64,000 nucleotides of DNA from Diphasiastrum complanatum. Taxonomy: Eukaryota; Streptophyta; Lycopodiopsida; Lycopodiales; Lycopodiaceae. A model generated the notes under the pieces. That model did no database searches, was not told the origin of the DNA, and saw only the letters and a list, made by a program, of their open reading frames with translations. The DNA is taken from assembly GCA_029204225.1 (NCBI GenBank), contig CM055100.1, forward strand, positions 11,603,272-11,667,271, given 5' to 3'. Positions 46,601 through 58,004 of this stretch are shown piece by piece. Made by a program: the position numbers and the translations under genes. Every line of letters starts with the position of its first letter. Position 1 is the first letter of the stretch.

Positions 46601-46869
46601 CAATGAAGATGAGTAGGTTATTTGAGAAATGTGGTGAGAGTAAAAGTCAGACCACATGAATGTAGTGAAGTTAGAATATATCTTGAAGCCATATATACCT
46701 CAGAAAATCCATCCCAATCAATTCTCACTCTTGTCTTTCCAATTATTCGAGTAATGATTGCATGTTGTTGGAATATGCATACTTATACTTCTCTTTTGTG
46801 GAAGACCGCTTTATGACAGACTTCTACATGAACCGACAGACTTGTGCTTATGATTCTAACAACTACGAG

Positions 46870-47617
46870 GTTAGCAAAGTAACATTTGAATTTTAATACA
46901 TAGACATTATAGTCTACTATCAAAGGTTGGAAGCCCAAGGATCTTAAAGCATGATCCTTTTTCTTATACCATTGTTTGGTAGACTATTTCAGTCCATAGA
47001 TGCTTTTGTGCATCCTACAAGCGTAATCAGAAAATGATTCACATGTAAAACCTGGTGGTTGATCCATTTAAAGTTCCTCTTTGAGTTCTCCATGTAGGAA
47101 AGCGATCTTCTGATCCACAATGTGGATCTTCAGGTCATATGTTACTGCATATGCTATCAATGAGCATATAGAGGTATGCTTTACAACTGGAGAAAAGGTT
47201 TTGGTGTAGTCAATGCCATATTTCTGAGAAAAACCTTTGGCTACCAGTCGTGCTTTGTATCTTGATACCTTGTCATCAGCTCCATACTTTCGAATATGTA
47301 CTTATAAATCCATTTGTATTTCATAGTCTTTTTACCACGATACCAGTTCAAGGGTCCAGACATTGTTCATTTCCATGGAGTGTATTTGTGCTTCCATGGC
47401 TTCTATCCATTTGTCCTTCTCTGGACTATCAATGGCTTCTTCATAGCTTTGTGGTTCACCTCCGAATCCACAAAATTCTTCCAACATTGAGGATGAACTG
47501 TTAGGTGCATATCTGATAGGTGCTTTGCGATCTCTTGCTGATCTGTGTAGAGATTTCTCAAGTGCTACTTTTGCTTTGCCTTTGTCTTTGTGGCTAGGTG
47601 CAGAACCATTATGTGTT
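46870..47617 (-). pseudogene. Copia RT fragment, left part of a split element
   Basis: Minus-strand motifs: GTHNGSAPSHKDK (about 47610), SARDRKAPIRY, EPQSYEEAIDS, YTKTFSPVVKH (about 47200), AFLHGELKEEL (about 47070), then a decayed YGLK and an RT stretch ending near 46880, before YVDD. It continues 51862-52130, from which it is separated by the plus-strand copia insertion. Confidence 0.8.
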
Positions 47618-47622
47618 CCCGG

Positions 47623-48654
47623 TGTTGGATTATTCTCCTACTAATTGACTAATCGACATTTTAATCTTCGTCCAATTTTTATCCAGACCTGTAGATTTTT
47701 TCATGTTTTTACACAATTTGCATAACTACTCCAGAAACAGCTCACAATGTCAGTATTTCGGGATTTTCTCTCACTTTGGCTTTCTCGCAAAATGCCAGAT
47801 GCCTCAAACATTAAGGGAATGACGTTGGTGAAGACCTTTGCATTTCTCATATTTTTCGCATGATAGTTTATGTTCATTTCTGCAGAGTGACAACCTACGT
47901 TCAATCTGTAGACAGATTGTTTACGACCAAAGCCACCGACTTGCATTAATTTATCAGCAAGTAATTTTTGAGAAGTCTTAACTGGATGGATGCCAACACA
48001 TCACAACCAACTGGATGATGCATTTGACAACCTAATTGCTTAGCATAAATAATTATTCATACTTCCTACATCTTAAGCATTGAAGCATGGAGATCAATCA
48101 TCAAGTATTGAATAGTTAGCATTCTCTCTCAAGCCTACGAGCTTGGACACTCCTGAGCATTCTAGCTCACTTCTTTAGAGCTGATTAGAGATTGCTATTG
48201 CACTTATTACTTATCAGTAGTTGCGCTTAATTTAGACTTATTTTAGTCACTCATAAATAGCCTAGAGTACACAGCTTTGATCCGCAACTTGTTGTACTCA
48301 TTTACATCTGTTTCATTTTCATACTGAATCAATACTATCTTCTTATTGTGTTCAGCTTTGTCTCAGAATGTATGCGTCTCTGTAATTCTTCACGATTGAT
48401 TATTTGTCTGATAATTCAATGTTTAATATCTAGCTACATAATTATTGTAGTACTAATGATTTCAAAGTTAGTTACTATAAGATTGAACATGATTTCTATC
48501 ACTATTGTTTTGTTCGAAATTGATAGGCGTAGTCATACATAGAGAAAGAGGAAGATAGTTTATTCCAATGTGCACAATAAGTTTTAATTCTTGTCGTTCA
48601 AATTTTTTTTATTCGATTCTATTTGGCCTATATTTTGTACACCTCTTTCCAACA
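47623..48654 (+). repeat. 5' LTR of the plus-strand copia
   Basis: Its last 200 bp match 51660-51861. A possible TATA-like ATAAATAG lies at about 48254. A minus-strand open frame (47946-47701) inside it has no recognised domain. Confidence 0.75.
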
Positions 48655-48830
48655 TGGTATCAGAGCATTGATTCTTCAAGGCCTAATGCTCTATCGAAAC
48701 GCAAGCTCTTAAACTTGATATATTTTGCGATATCAAATTATTCTTCAGTTTGAATCAATTTGTTTCAGTATCAAAGAATTGATTTCCATAGACGATATCT
48801 CTCTTAATGTCGACAGATTAAAGTTCCATA

Positions 48831-50075
48831 TGGATTCTCAAAGTAAAGCCGATCTTATTGCATACAAGCTGAATGGATCCAATTATCATTTATGAAAATT
48901 TAAGATGAAGACCTTGCTAATCGCCAATGAGTTGTGGGATGTTGTTACATGTATTGAAGTGAAGCCTGAACTGAAGATGACATAGAAGACTCGAAATGAA
49001 AATCGAAGGATGATAAAGCTTTTGCGCTTATTATCCTCAATATATCAAATACTCAGATTGGCCATGTAGCTAAAGCTAGAACTTCGAAAGAAATTTGGGA
49101 CATTCTGAGCTTACTATATGATGTGAGAGACGTAACTACCAAGTTACATCTTTGAAGAAAATTTTTCACACTCAAGATGTCGAAATATGATTCTCTTCAG
49201 AATCATATTAACCAGTTTAAGAATCTCTTGCAATAGATCTATATGTCAACAAGGGCTCTAAACAACAAAAGCAGAAAGACTCAAAGTAGTCTGCATCGAA
49301 TCAAAAATAGACTCGAAGTCAAGAACAATCATCGAATCCACATTCGTCAAAAAAGAAGATGTTTTGTAGGTATTGCAAGTGCAATAACCATGAGATCCAA
49401 GATTGCCGAATTCTCAAAGCGAAGAATGCAACCAAGCAATCTAATCAACCAGCAAATATAGTTACAGCATTTCTTGAAGTCAAAATGGACGAAGACGCTT
49501 TTCTGGTCAAAGACAAGTATGCGAATTCAAATGATTTGTGATTTATGGGTTCTGGAGCTACTCAACATATGACCAATCATTGTGAGATTTTCCATTCCTA
49601 TACGCCTTACAACAAAAAGAAGTATGTTCATCTTGGTGATGATAGCCCTCACACTATCGAAAGTGAAGGAACTGTAAGATTAAGATTCCAGCATGATCAA
49701 TTCAAACTGTCAAAAGACTTGCATGTTTCTAAACTCTCTACAAATCTGTTATCAGTAAGTAGAATTACATATTTAGGTCATAAGGTGGAGTTTGAGTCTG
49801 ATCAATGTAGAATTATCGATAGGAGTAATAAGATCCTTACACTCGGCAAGAGACATGAATACTTATATAGATTGACACATTGTTATTATGATTCTAGTCA
49901 AGCCTTGAAAACCTCTGTTCTTGTCAATAAAGTATTACTATGGCATCATCGCTTAGGACACTTGAATTATACGTATGTTTTGAATATGTCCAGACAAACC
50001 CTAGCACTTGATCTCGATTATCCTTCTGGCAAAGTCGATCTCCTTGTCTGCCGTAGCTGCATTCTTGGAAAGTAG
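48831..50075 (+). pseudogene. Gag, protease and GAG-pre-integrase of the plus-strand copia
   Basis: The gag start ATG at 48831 (MDSQSKADLIAYKLNGSNYH) is followed by stops. The CCHC knuckle CRYCKCNNHEIQDC lies at about 49365-49408. The protease active site reads FMGSGATQHMT at about 49543, so the catalytic Asp is Gly. GAG-pre LWHHRLGHLNY follows at about 49940, and CRSCILGK at about 50050. The protease-to-GAG-pre part is one 176-codon open frame. Confidence 0.82.
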
Positions 50076-51659
50076 ACTAAGATTTCTTTTAGATCAAGTC
50101 ATAAGCATGCAATAGAAGGTATATTAGATGTTGTTCATTCAGATATATGTGGACCTAAGCAAACTCCATCATTGTTAGATGCAAAGTATTTCATTACCTT
50201 TATTGACGAATTTTTCAAAAGAATAGCTATTTATTGCATTAAGTAGAAATCAAAGGCTTTCATCAAGTTCAGACAATTCAAAGAGCATGTAGAAAATCAA
50301 ACTGGCAAACGAATCAAAGCATTGAGATCTGACAACCAGGGAGAATACATCTCCATCGAATTCAAGGAGTACTACCTTAACAACGGCATTGAGCAACAAT
50401 ACATCACCTCTTATTCGCCTCAGTCAAATGGTCTTGCTGGGAGAAAGAACAGAACCTTAGTCGAATTAGCAAAGTGCATGTTATCACATGTGTCACTTTT
50501 GAAGTCCTTCTGGGTTGAAGTTGTTTCAACATCAACCTATATTCAGAACAGATGTCCTACTAAAGGTCTCTCTCAGACAAAACACCATTCGAAGTTTGGT
50601 CAGGTTTCAAACCTTCTTTATCGAACTTAAAAGTTTTTGGATGTACAGCTTATGCGAGTCTATAACCTACCTTGTTTAGGAGCCAACGACTGTCGAAGAG
50701 CCAATTCCGATTTTGAAAAGAAGCTGTGGATAAAGATTATTCATCTCTTATCAAGAACCATACATGGATGATTGTCGAAGACAAAAATCGAAAGTTGGTC
50801 TACATTACTCAATAGGTGTACATCTACAATATGTTAGTCAGATATAATCTGTTTAATTTGCAAGTTAGCTCTCTCACCAATGGAACTAGGTCTCAAATTG
50901 TCGAAGGACCAATGTCCTCGAACAATCGAAAAGAAAGAGCAAATGCGTGAGTATCCTTATCATTTGATAATAGGATCTCTTATGTACGCAATGATCTGTA
51001 CCAAGCCAAACATAACTTTTGCAGTCAGCTCCCTAAGTCAGTTTATGACTAACCCTGGTATAACACATTGAAAGGCTCTTATCAGAGTCATGGGATATCT
51101 TCGAGCTACCATGGACTTTTGCATTTGTTATGGAGCAATCGACAATGACAAACTCAATTTACTCAGTGGTTACACAGATGCAAGTTGGGCAGGAGATATA
51201 GACACCTGTAAATCCACTTCTGGATTTACATTCTTTCTCAACAATGGTCCTATTTCTTGGAACAATCGCAAGCAATCTTCAATAGCTCTGTCTTCTATAG
51301 AAGCAGAGTAAATCACAGCCTCACAAGCTACAAAACAAGCAATTTGGTAGAGAAACTTACTTTCAACTATCAGTCTGAGTCAAAATGCTCCAACATTATT
51401 ATTATTTTGTGATAATCAAAGTGCCATCGCCTTGTCAACCACAACCCCAGATTTCATTCTAGGAGTAAGCACATTGAACTCAAGTATCATTATGTCAGAA
51501 GCAACAAAGAGGTCAGATTGTAGTACTATCAAATGCAAGATATGACAACAGATATTTTTACCAAAGCATTAAGTTTAGATACACACATAAAGTTTTGTGC
51601 AGAACGAAGTTCAAAGGTCAAGGCATTCATGGATTCAGATAATGGAGTAATCAACATTT
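50076..51659 (+). pseudogene. Integrase, truncated RT and RNase H of the plus-strand copia
   Basis: Integrase HSDICGP (about 50138), FIDEFFKR, SDNQGEY (about 50325) and NGLAGRKNRT (about 50430), where the expected catalytic Glu is Gly. RT starts at about 50720 (HTWMIVED), then jumps near 50830-50880 to MELGLKLSKD, so the polymerase core is deleted. RNase H has GYTDASWAGDIDTCKST and CDNQSAIALST, with stops. Confidence 0.82.
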
Positions 51660-51861
51660 TAATGATTTCAATGTTAATTACTAAAAAAATCGAACGTGAT
51701 TTATATCACTATTGTTTTGTTCAAAATTGATAGGCGTAGTTATGCATAGAGAAAGAGGAAGATAGTTTATTCCGTTGCGCACGATAAGTTTTAATTTTTG
51801 TCATTTGAATTCTTTTTATTCGATCCTATTCGGCCTGTTTTTTATACACCTCTTTCCAACA

Positions 51862-52130
51862 CCCAATGTTATAGCTGTTGGCAAGTCCGCAGTCCCTTCG
51901 TTGTCTGAGTCGTCACTCTGCTCAGGTGGTAAGTGAACATCTTGTTCCAAGTGGTCATCATCTGCTCCCTCTGCTGATGTGGGCAGGCCATAATATGTTT
52001 TGTTTAGAATCTCATAACCAACAAAATTTCCATCAGCATTCTAGCTTCATCAAATCTTACGTCTCTGACAGTCTTGATCTGATTGGTCCCTTGCATATTC
52101 CAAGTGATAAAGTTATTACAGACCTAATTT
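51862..52130 (-). pseudogene. Copia fragment, right part of the split element
   Basis: Minus strand reads VRFDEARMLMEI, GYEILNKTYYGLP and ADLPTAITLG, the integrase C-terminus to RT linker, continuing in frame at 47617. It resembles the plus-strand fragment at 4110-4290. Confidence 0.75.
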
Positions 52131-52198
52131 GATCTGATAGGATTTTGTTTGAAAAATCTAGATCTAATCTCATTGTCTAATTGAAGTAATTTGGAATT

Positions 52199-52750
52199 AT
52201 GGCTGAACAAGGAGGACCAATGAACCCACCACCAATTATTGTTAGGTCTCCTCATCTAGATATACCAAAATACAATGGGTTATCTAATCCCACCATATTT
52301 CTCCAGATCTTTTTTGAATCATGTAGGGTTTATGGAGAAGTTTTATCACAAGACAAACTTCAGGTATTCCCTATGGCCTTAACATTGGTTTTATAACCAA
52401 GATAAAGCATAAAGACAAGATTGGCAAGTGGTTAAAGCCGCTCTCATTATGAGATTTAAGCCCAGAAAATTTATGGAAGATCCCTTTCTCCTTTTAAGTA
52501 AAATTAAAATGGGGAAGAGAGAGGCAGTAAGAGATTATATTGAACGGGTCAAACACCTCAGATCTGAGTGTGATCCCGATCTAATCAATGAAAATGCTTT
52601 GATTATGTGGTTTTTAGCAGGTCTACCCAAATGGATTAGACACGAGCTAAAATGCCATATGGAATATGCTACGATACAAAACGCTATAGCTGATGCAATA
52701 CATGAGGAGGATGAAGATTCTGATGATGAACCAAATCTTGGAATGTTGTC
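52199..52750 (+). pseudogene. Gypsy gag fragment
   Basis: MAEQGGPMNPPPIIVRSPH starts a Retrotrans_gag-like segment. After a stop and a frame change, KREAVRDYIERVKHLRSEC and GLPKWIRHELKCHMEYATIQ follow. Cut at about 52755 by an LTR2 piece. Confidence 0.72.
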
Positions 52751-52756
52751 TTATAC

Positions 52757-52990
52757 GATCTGTGTTATGTTCGATGTAGACACGTATGAATAGACAAAAG
52801 TTAATCTTATTCTTGAACCAATGTGTTCTAGACAAAAGTCCTCAACAACTAGAGTCCAATCATGGTTAAAGAACTCAAGTAGTTCGCGCATATGTTAGAA
52901 ACAATTATCTTCATTACTAACACAAATATAGATCAATAAGTAGGGACTAACATTTCACAAACACACTTCTTTATCAAAGCTTTTATAACA
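52757..52990 (-). repeat. Gypsy LTR2 fragment
   Basis: Matches 56252-56480 (shared TTATGTTCGATGTAGAC-, AAGTCCTCAACAACTA, GGTTAAAGAACTCAAGTAGTT). Both ends are lost. Confidence 0.8.
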
Positions 52991-53224
52991 GTATACTACA
53001 ATATGTTTCTCGCATGGCTTGGAGAAGAAAGGTAGAGAGCAGTGTTCATACCTTTTCCTATAGTATGACGAAATCCAATGGTATGATAGAAATGTTTGTG
53101 CTACATTGTTGCTATACTGTAAAAGACAAAGATGATAGCAAGTAGCGTCAAAGAACATACATTTTTAGAGTGCTCATCATGATAATAGAAATCATACATT
53201 TAAAAATCATCACATAGCTCATCC

Positions 53225-53528
53225 CTAGACTATAAATGGAAAATGATTTGGTATCTCATCGTTATGGACAGTAGCAATAGCCAGGTCAAGTGTGAGACTA
53301 TCTTTGATGGAAGATGATAGCAAGGCTATTGCCTTGTCATTTTTCTCCCTCCATTCGCATAGCTCCTTGCTTGATGTCGTAGGCTTCTATTCTGTATCAT
53401 CCACCCAAGGGAATAATCATTCGCCCTTGAGTATGAGTGATGTCTTAACATTCCAGGCTAGAAAGTTAGATCTTGAAGAATCAAGAATTGTGCAGATCTT
53501 GTTGTGCATGCTGCTGATCGAAGCCATT
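53225..53528 (-). pseudogene. Copia gag N-terminal fragment
   Basis: The ATG near 53528 opens MASISSMHNKICTILDSSRSN, FLAWNVKTSLILKGE and, after a stop, ELCEWREKNDKAIALLSSSIKDSLT, a typical UBN2-type copia gag. A TGGTATCAGAGCC PBS on the minus strand at 53632-53644 lies upstream. Confidence 0.78.
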
Positions 53529-53628
53529 GCTTCTGAAGTTTGTTCCCTTGTTGATGGGTGTTTGTCTGAATGCTTGGCCTCCTGGATTTGATAGCTTCTT
53601 GGCTACGTCAGATTATGATAAGAAAGGT

Positions 53629-53690
53629 AGGCTCTGATACCACTGATGAGAATCCGAGGTGATATGATCTGATACCACTGATGAGAGATA
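53629..53690 (-). other. PBS and partial duplication
   Basis: CTGATACCACTGATGAGA occurs at about 53634 and again at about 53667. The first copy gives a perfect Met-tRNA PBS on the minus strand for the gag fragment to its left. Confidence 0.6.
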
Positions 53691-54210
53691 GGGAATAGAA
53701 AGAATCGCGAAACAATCGCGACAACCACGATCCTCTTGCAACTCAGATGGAGTTCAGATGCGATCGTTGGACACTGCCGGCTGAATCACTCCTACAATCC
53801 TCCAAAATGTAGTCAGACACTACTGATCTACATTTTTATAAAATTAATGTAGCATTCAACATATTTTCAACCAAAGTGTGAAATTAAAATGAACAAGAGA
53901 ATTCAGACACACAAATAATATCAGACATATTTGCATTCGAGATCAGACACAACAAGGAAATCATCTATATTGATCATTCTCTGATTTCTTCAAGCACTGC
54001 ATGCAAATCCACGCAGTGGTTGGCGTGGGAGAAATACGGTTCTCTCACGAGTATTCATCTTGCTTTACTAGCGGACAGTTGGATCTACAGATCCTAGATA
54101 GAATTGTCTTCGCATGCAGGCGGACATGTATTCTGTAATTTCGTCTTGATTGCTTACTAGCATCAGACTACTACACTATATGTGTATTCTGTCATCTAGT
54201 GTCAAGTATC
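53691..54210. other. Possible LTR of the minus-strand copia
   Basis: Follows the PBS on its high side, where the 5' LTR is expected. No second copy found and no gene seen. Confidence 0.35.
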
Positions 54211-54217
54211 ATTTTCG

Positions 54218-54402
54218 CCATTGGTTTCATTTCCTTTGTTGGTTCCGTTTCCATCATTGGTTCTGTTTCCATTGTTGGTTTCGTTTTGGTCGTCTGCCTC
54301 TCTGGTACTGGATCGCAAAAGATTCTTGTTCTTGAATCTTTCGTGTTCGCGAACCGTTCGTCTTAGTTTCCTTTGACTTTCGTGTTCGCGAACCGTTCGC
54401 CT
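54218..54402 (-). repeat. 18-bp and 42-bp tandem repeats, possibly coding on minus strand
   Basis: Four units of about 18 bp (TTGGTTCCGTTTCCATCA-like) lie at 54218-54290 and would encode a (NGN-TN) repeat on the minus strand. Then TTTCGTGTTCGCGAACCGTTCG occurs twice, at about 54338 and 54380. Confidence 0.75.
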
Positions 54403-54508
54403 TCGTGTTTCGTGTCAGGCGGAGGGCTGAAAGCTAGCAAGGCTTTGTAGTTAGAAACATTTTGTTTCTTCATAGAGTAGCCAATGAAAAATGATTTTGT
54501 GTATTGAA

Positions 54509-54626
54509 TCCTAGCAATTTCGATCCAGGAGCAGATCACCTTTTCAAGAGTAATTTCATTACTTCAACAAGAGGATTGAAATTACTCTTGAAAAGGTGAT
54601 CTGCTCCTGGATTGAAATTGCTAGGA
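54509..54626. repeat. Inverted repeat, 49-bp arms, 20-bp loop
   Basis: Arm 54509-54557 and arm 54578-54626 are reverse complements with a single mismatch. The right arm belongs to the copia gag frame (minus strand), so the left arm is an inverted copy of gag sequence. Confidence 0.93.
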
Positions 54627-54910
54627 CCCAATTCTCATAGGCCTCAAGAAGACTCGATAATAGAGTCACAATAGCATTGGTATTTTCTATGACTGAGCCA
54701 TAGTTGCAGTCATCTGCTCCATAAGATTTTGAAAAGTGTTGATATGTCTTGAAACACTTACTACTTCAAACATTCTTAGGGTGAAGAATTTCTTCCTCAA
54801 ATGGAGTTTGGAGGTAATGTCCTTGATATCGTAGAGGGTTTCTAGGATGTCTCATGTATCCTTAGCAGTCTGAGCAGCACGTATGTGACTAATTTGGTTT
54901 GATTTCGACC
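54578..54910 (-). pseudogene. Copia gag fragment
   Basis: Minus strand: QISHIRAAQTAKD, DILETLYDIKDITSKLHL, KKFFTLRM and LLSSLLEAYENWVLAIS, closely like the gag of the 17 kb and 48 kb elements. Ends at the inverted repeat. Confidence 0.75.
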
Positions 54911-54979
54911 AACTCATCTAATGATATAACATGGTCTGGTTGAGGACCCTTCACCTTACTAGTCCCCTGCAACTTTGTC

Positions 54980-55390
54980 ATGACTCTTCTGAACAAGCCA
55001 TTCTTGAATGGTAGCTTCATCATCAAATCATCCACGCACGGGAAGATAGAGGCCAAAGGAGGTCGTTGTATATGCCCAATATTATGCACAATTCCCTTGT
55101 GTGCAATATCAATAATGACTTCTTGCGCAAAAGATTTTAATCTGTCTTGCCGCTCACCTTTGTATATCTTTGCGGCAAAAACAACTCCTTCAAGAAAAAA
55201 AGATATTCCGACGATCTTTATTTTAAAACATGATCCAAATGTATCAAATCCTACCTTTTATTTTCAAACAATTGATTTATTTGGAATCCCCGCTAATATA
55301 ATACATTCAGAATTCATGACGCTCGTCTCTAGTCGCGTAAAATCTATTTTTTTCAACTATGTGGACGAACTGTCTCCCACATGTGAATAG
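54980..55390 (+). CDS. Unrecognised ORF, 136 codons
   Basis: Open from ATG 54980 to the stop at 55390. The opposite strand is also open for 67 codons over the first part, so the coding strand is unsure. No domain recognised. It sits between a copia gag fragment and an LTR2 piece. Confidence 0.25.
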   Translation: MTLLNKPFLNGSFIIKSSTHGKIEAKGGRCICPILCTIPLCAISIMTSCAKDFNLSCRSPLYIFAAKTTPSRKKDIPTIFILKHDPNVSNPTFYFQTIDLFGIPANIIHSEFMTLVSSRVKSIFFNYVDELSPTCE

Positions 55391-55528
55391 CATTGATGTT
55401 CTAATCACATTTTTTTTGATAACACAACTTGAGTCTTGATGTGTTTAGCTCTTTTATTTTTTCTTTCTCTATCCTCCACAACATGTCCCAAGTTTCTAAT
55501 TTTTTTTTTATCTATCCCCGAGGGGGCT

Positions 55529-55765
55529 TCATCTCCCAGATCCTAAAGACACTAACATCTCCAATAAAACTAGAAATATTTTCCGTAACTTCTCTACTTG
55601 GGCGTTGTATTCTTTACACGCCGCTTGAGCTATTTCATTTGTAAGTGCTCTCACACAAGCCTCATTAGAAACAACTTCCTCTAACTCAATGTTGATAAAG
55701 CCATTTATTAACCGGCAGACAGATGTATGTAGAGACTTGAGAAGAATTTTTCTTTGGTCAGCCAT
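55529..55765 (-). CDS. Unrecognised ORF, 78 codons
   Basis: Real ATG (MADQRKILLKSL). The product is strongly helical (ELEEVVSNEACVRALTNEIAQAA, KEYNAQVEKLRKIF), possibly a coiled coil. It begins about 170 bp downstream of the LTR2 edge at 55938 on the same strand, so it could be a leader or gag start, but no PBS lies between them. Confidence 0.3.
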   Translation of the reverse strand: MADQRKILLKSLHTSVCRLINGFINIELEEVVSNEACVRALTNEIAQAACKEYNAQVEKLRKIFLVLLEMLVSLGSGR

Positions 55766-55937
55766 ATTTTCTGTGTGAAAAAATTTAACAAGTTACTAAT
55801 GCTAGAAAATTGAGTTTACTAGATATTACAAATTTACAATAACAAATTTCATTTGATAACAACTATTTAAATAACAAATAGCATCTAGTAAACAAATCTT
55901 TTGTACTAGATATTAAAGAATAACAAATCTAGCCTCT

Positions 55938-56690
55938 TGTCATAATATACCAACACAAATTTGTTTTATTTATGTAGTATTTATGTCATTTCCCAAGGAG
56001 ATAGCCCTTAAAAGTTGTTTAATTGATACAGACTTAACTTATTTCGAATGAAATGGAGTCAAATGAAAATCTGGTTGTCAACAGACATTTTATAAGTAAC
56101 CAGTATTACTTTTGTTGTGGGTGTGTAGTGGTAATGAATTCAAAACAACAATCTTCCTCTATCAAACCGAAGAAAAAGTGTTCTATGAGCGAAATTATAT
56201 CAGAGTAGCACAAACAAACTACACTCTGACTGATTAAGTTGTCAGCAAGGATTTGTGTTATGTTCAATGTAGACGTGTACGAATAGGCAAACTATTAATT
56301 TTATTCTTGAACTAATGTGTTCTAGATAGAAGTCCTCAACAACTAAAGTCCAATCACGGTTAAAGAACTCAAGTAGTTTGCGAATATGTTAGAAACAATT
56401 ATCTTGTTACCAACACAAATATAGATCAATAACTCAATTCCTCAAGCAGGGACTAGCATTTCACAGACATACATACTTCTCCATCAGCAATTGGGAAAAA
56501 CTACACCAAGAGATATTTTACTCGAATGTTGAACACAAAGTATTCGTACGAACAGGTAAGTTAGTTTAAAGACAATTCTTTAGATCAACTTTACGGAAAT
56601 CCAACAAACGCCTGTAATGAACTATCGTACTGTCTGACCAAAGGGTGATTTAGGTAATGCATACGGGATTACTAGTAGACCCAAAGTCAA
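55938..56690 (-). repeat. Gypsy LTR2 copy, truncated
   Basis: Starts TGTCATAATATACC and follows the 18430 solo LTR to about its midpoint, ending near 56690 where LINE sequence begins. Confidence 0.8.
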
Positions 56691-57418
56691 ATCATGGGCG
56701 TCACTCCAGACTTTTTTCTTGCTCAATGGAATTTGGTTGGCCCCTCTCTCTTCTTGCCACCAATAATGCTCTTTCCACAAGCTCTTTCACTTCGTCTTTC
56801 TCTCATGGGCTAATTAAACTGATTTCTAAAACCGAATTCCCAAACATATTTATGACTATCATCTTCTTACAATGTTTAACACTTCGTATAAGATCACAAC
56901 AAAAGCTATTGTGAGAAGGATTGCTCATCTTCTTCCCTCCCATATCTCCAAAAGCCAGACTGGTTTTATCAAAGGTAGGTCCACCATTGATTCCTCCCTT
57001 TGGTTTAATTATCTGGCCCTCTTACTTAAGATTGAATTTGATAAAGCCTTTGACCACATTAGTTGGAACTATCTGCTTTTTTTTTTAGGGTGTTTTGTCT
57101 CCTTCTTTCTCTGTCTCATGTGGCAACAGACAAAACTGCTCTCTTTTTCACTTTCTATCTGTTATCGTTACAGAACCCCTTATATTCCATCTTCACAAGC
57201 TCAATTCCTCCCCCTCCTTTCGTCCCTTCATTTTTTGAGGTGTCTTGTTTGGTCCACAACTCTCTATTGATGATATCGCTTGTATTTTTGAGTTACATCA
57301 CCACTCCACCCCCCTTCTCCTTTCTGAGTTTGCTCGTTTCTGTGCTTTCTTTGACTCATCGATTAACTCTCAGAAATCTGACATCCTTGCTCTCTCTCAT
57401 GATGCTCCTCCTGACTGG
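56691..57418 (+). pseudogene. Second LINE: reverse transcriptase fragment
   Basis: Plus strand: TPDFFLAQWNLVGPSL (about 56710), HGLIKLISK, FNTSYKITTKAIVRRIA (about 56875), TGFIKGRSTIDS and FDKAFDHISWN (first catalytic Asp, about 57040). Much of the core is then missing, and LSIDDIACIF (about 57265) stands where relatives have YADD/FADD. It ends at PPDWCHVP, where the chromovirus LTR starts. Confidence 0.78.
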
Positions 57419-57977
57419 TGTCATGTGCCAATCTTAGCATTCAAGCATCTAATCCATTTATTAAACATCAAATTACAATGGAAATACAAGAAATCAAGAA
57501 ACTAGTCAAAATTCAAGAAACTAACTAATTAACAAAACTTCACCGAAATGGATAAAGATAGAATCCATTATTCATTATCATTGATCATTCACAAGATTAG
57601 GCCTGAAACTAGAGCATGATCATAGCTCTCATGTGATTATTGGCACATGAACTATCAATACTATCAAGAAAGCTCTCAAAGAGAAGCTTCAAGATCACCA
57701 AAAGTTCAAAAATCATAAAAGTAGAATAGCCTCCAAATTAGCACGACCTCCTCTATTTATAGTGGGCCTTTAGTGCCTATGATTAATATTTGGGGTCTTG
57801 TTACCTTAATTTGGGCCTTCAACCATTATTATAATTCCCGCCAATACAAACGTGGCGTGGTTGTTTGCACCTTTTTATTGACAATTCTAATGACTAGTTC
57901 TAATCTAGTTTAGCTCCAAGGCTATTTTTGGTAATTCAATAGTAAGCTCATGGGCCAATTACATATAGCACATGACA
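57419..57977 (-). repeat. Chromovirus 3' LTR
   Basis: 559 bp with terminal inverted TGTCATGTGC / GCACATGACA. Confidence 0.9.
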
Positions 57978-58004
57978 CTTCCCCTACTTTAAGTATTTTT
58001 GCCC

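Larger units (their letters stand above)
47618..51866 (+). mobile_element. Plus-strand copia inserted in a minus-strand copia
   Basis: 5' LTR 47623-48654 (TGTTGGATTA to CCAACA), PBS TGGTATCAGAGC at 48655-48666, gag-pol remnants, and a truncated 3' LTR 51660-51861 also ending CCAACA. Flanking 5-mers are CCCGG (47618) and CCCAA (51862). Joining the flanks restores the interrupted frame (AITLGTHNGS on the minus strand), so both edges are secure. The 3' LTR lacks its U3. Confidence 0.88.

Noticed and set aside
47701-47946. 81-codon minus frame inside the plus-strand copia LTR
   Set aside because: Inside a securely bounded LTR, opposite in strand to the element and without a domain. Not listed as a gene.
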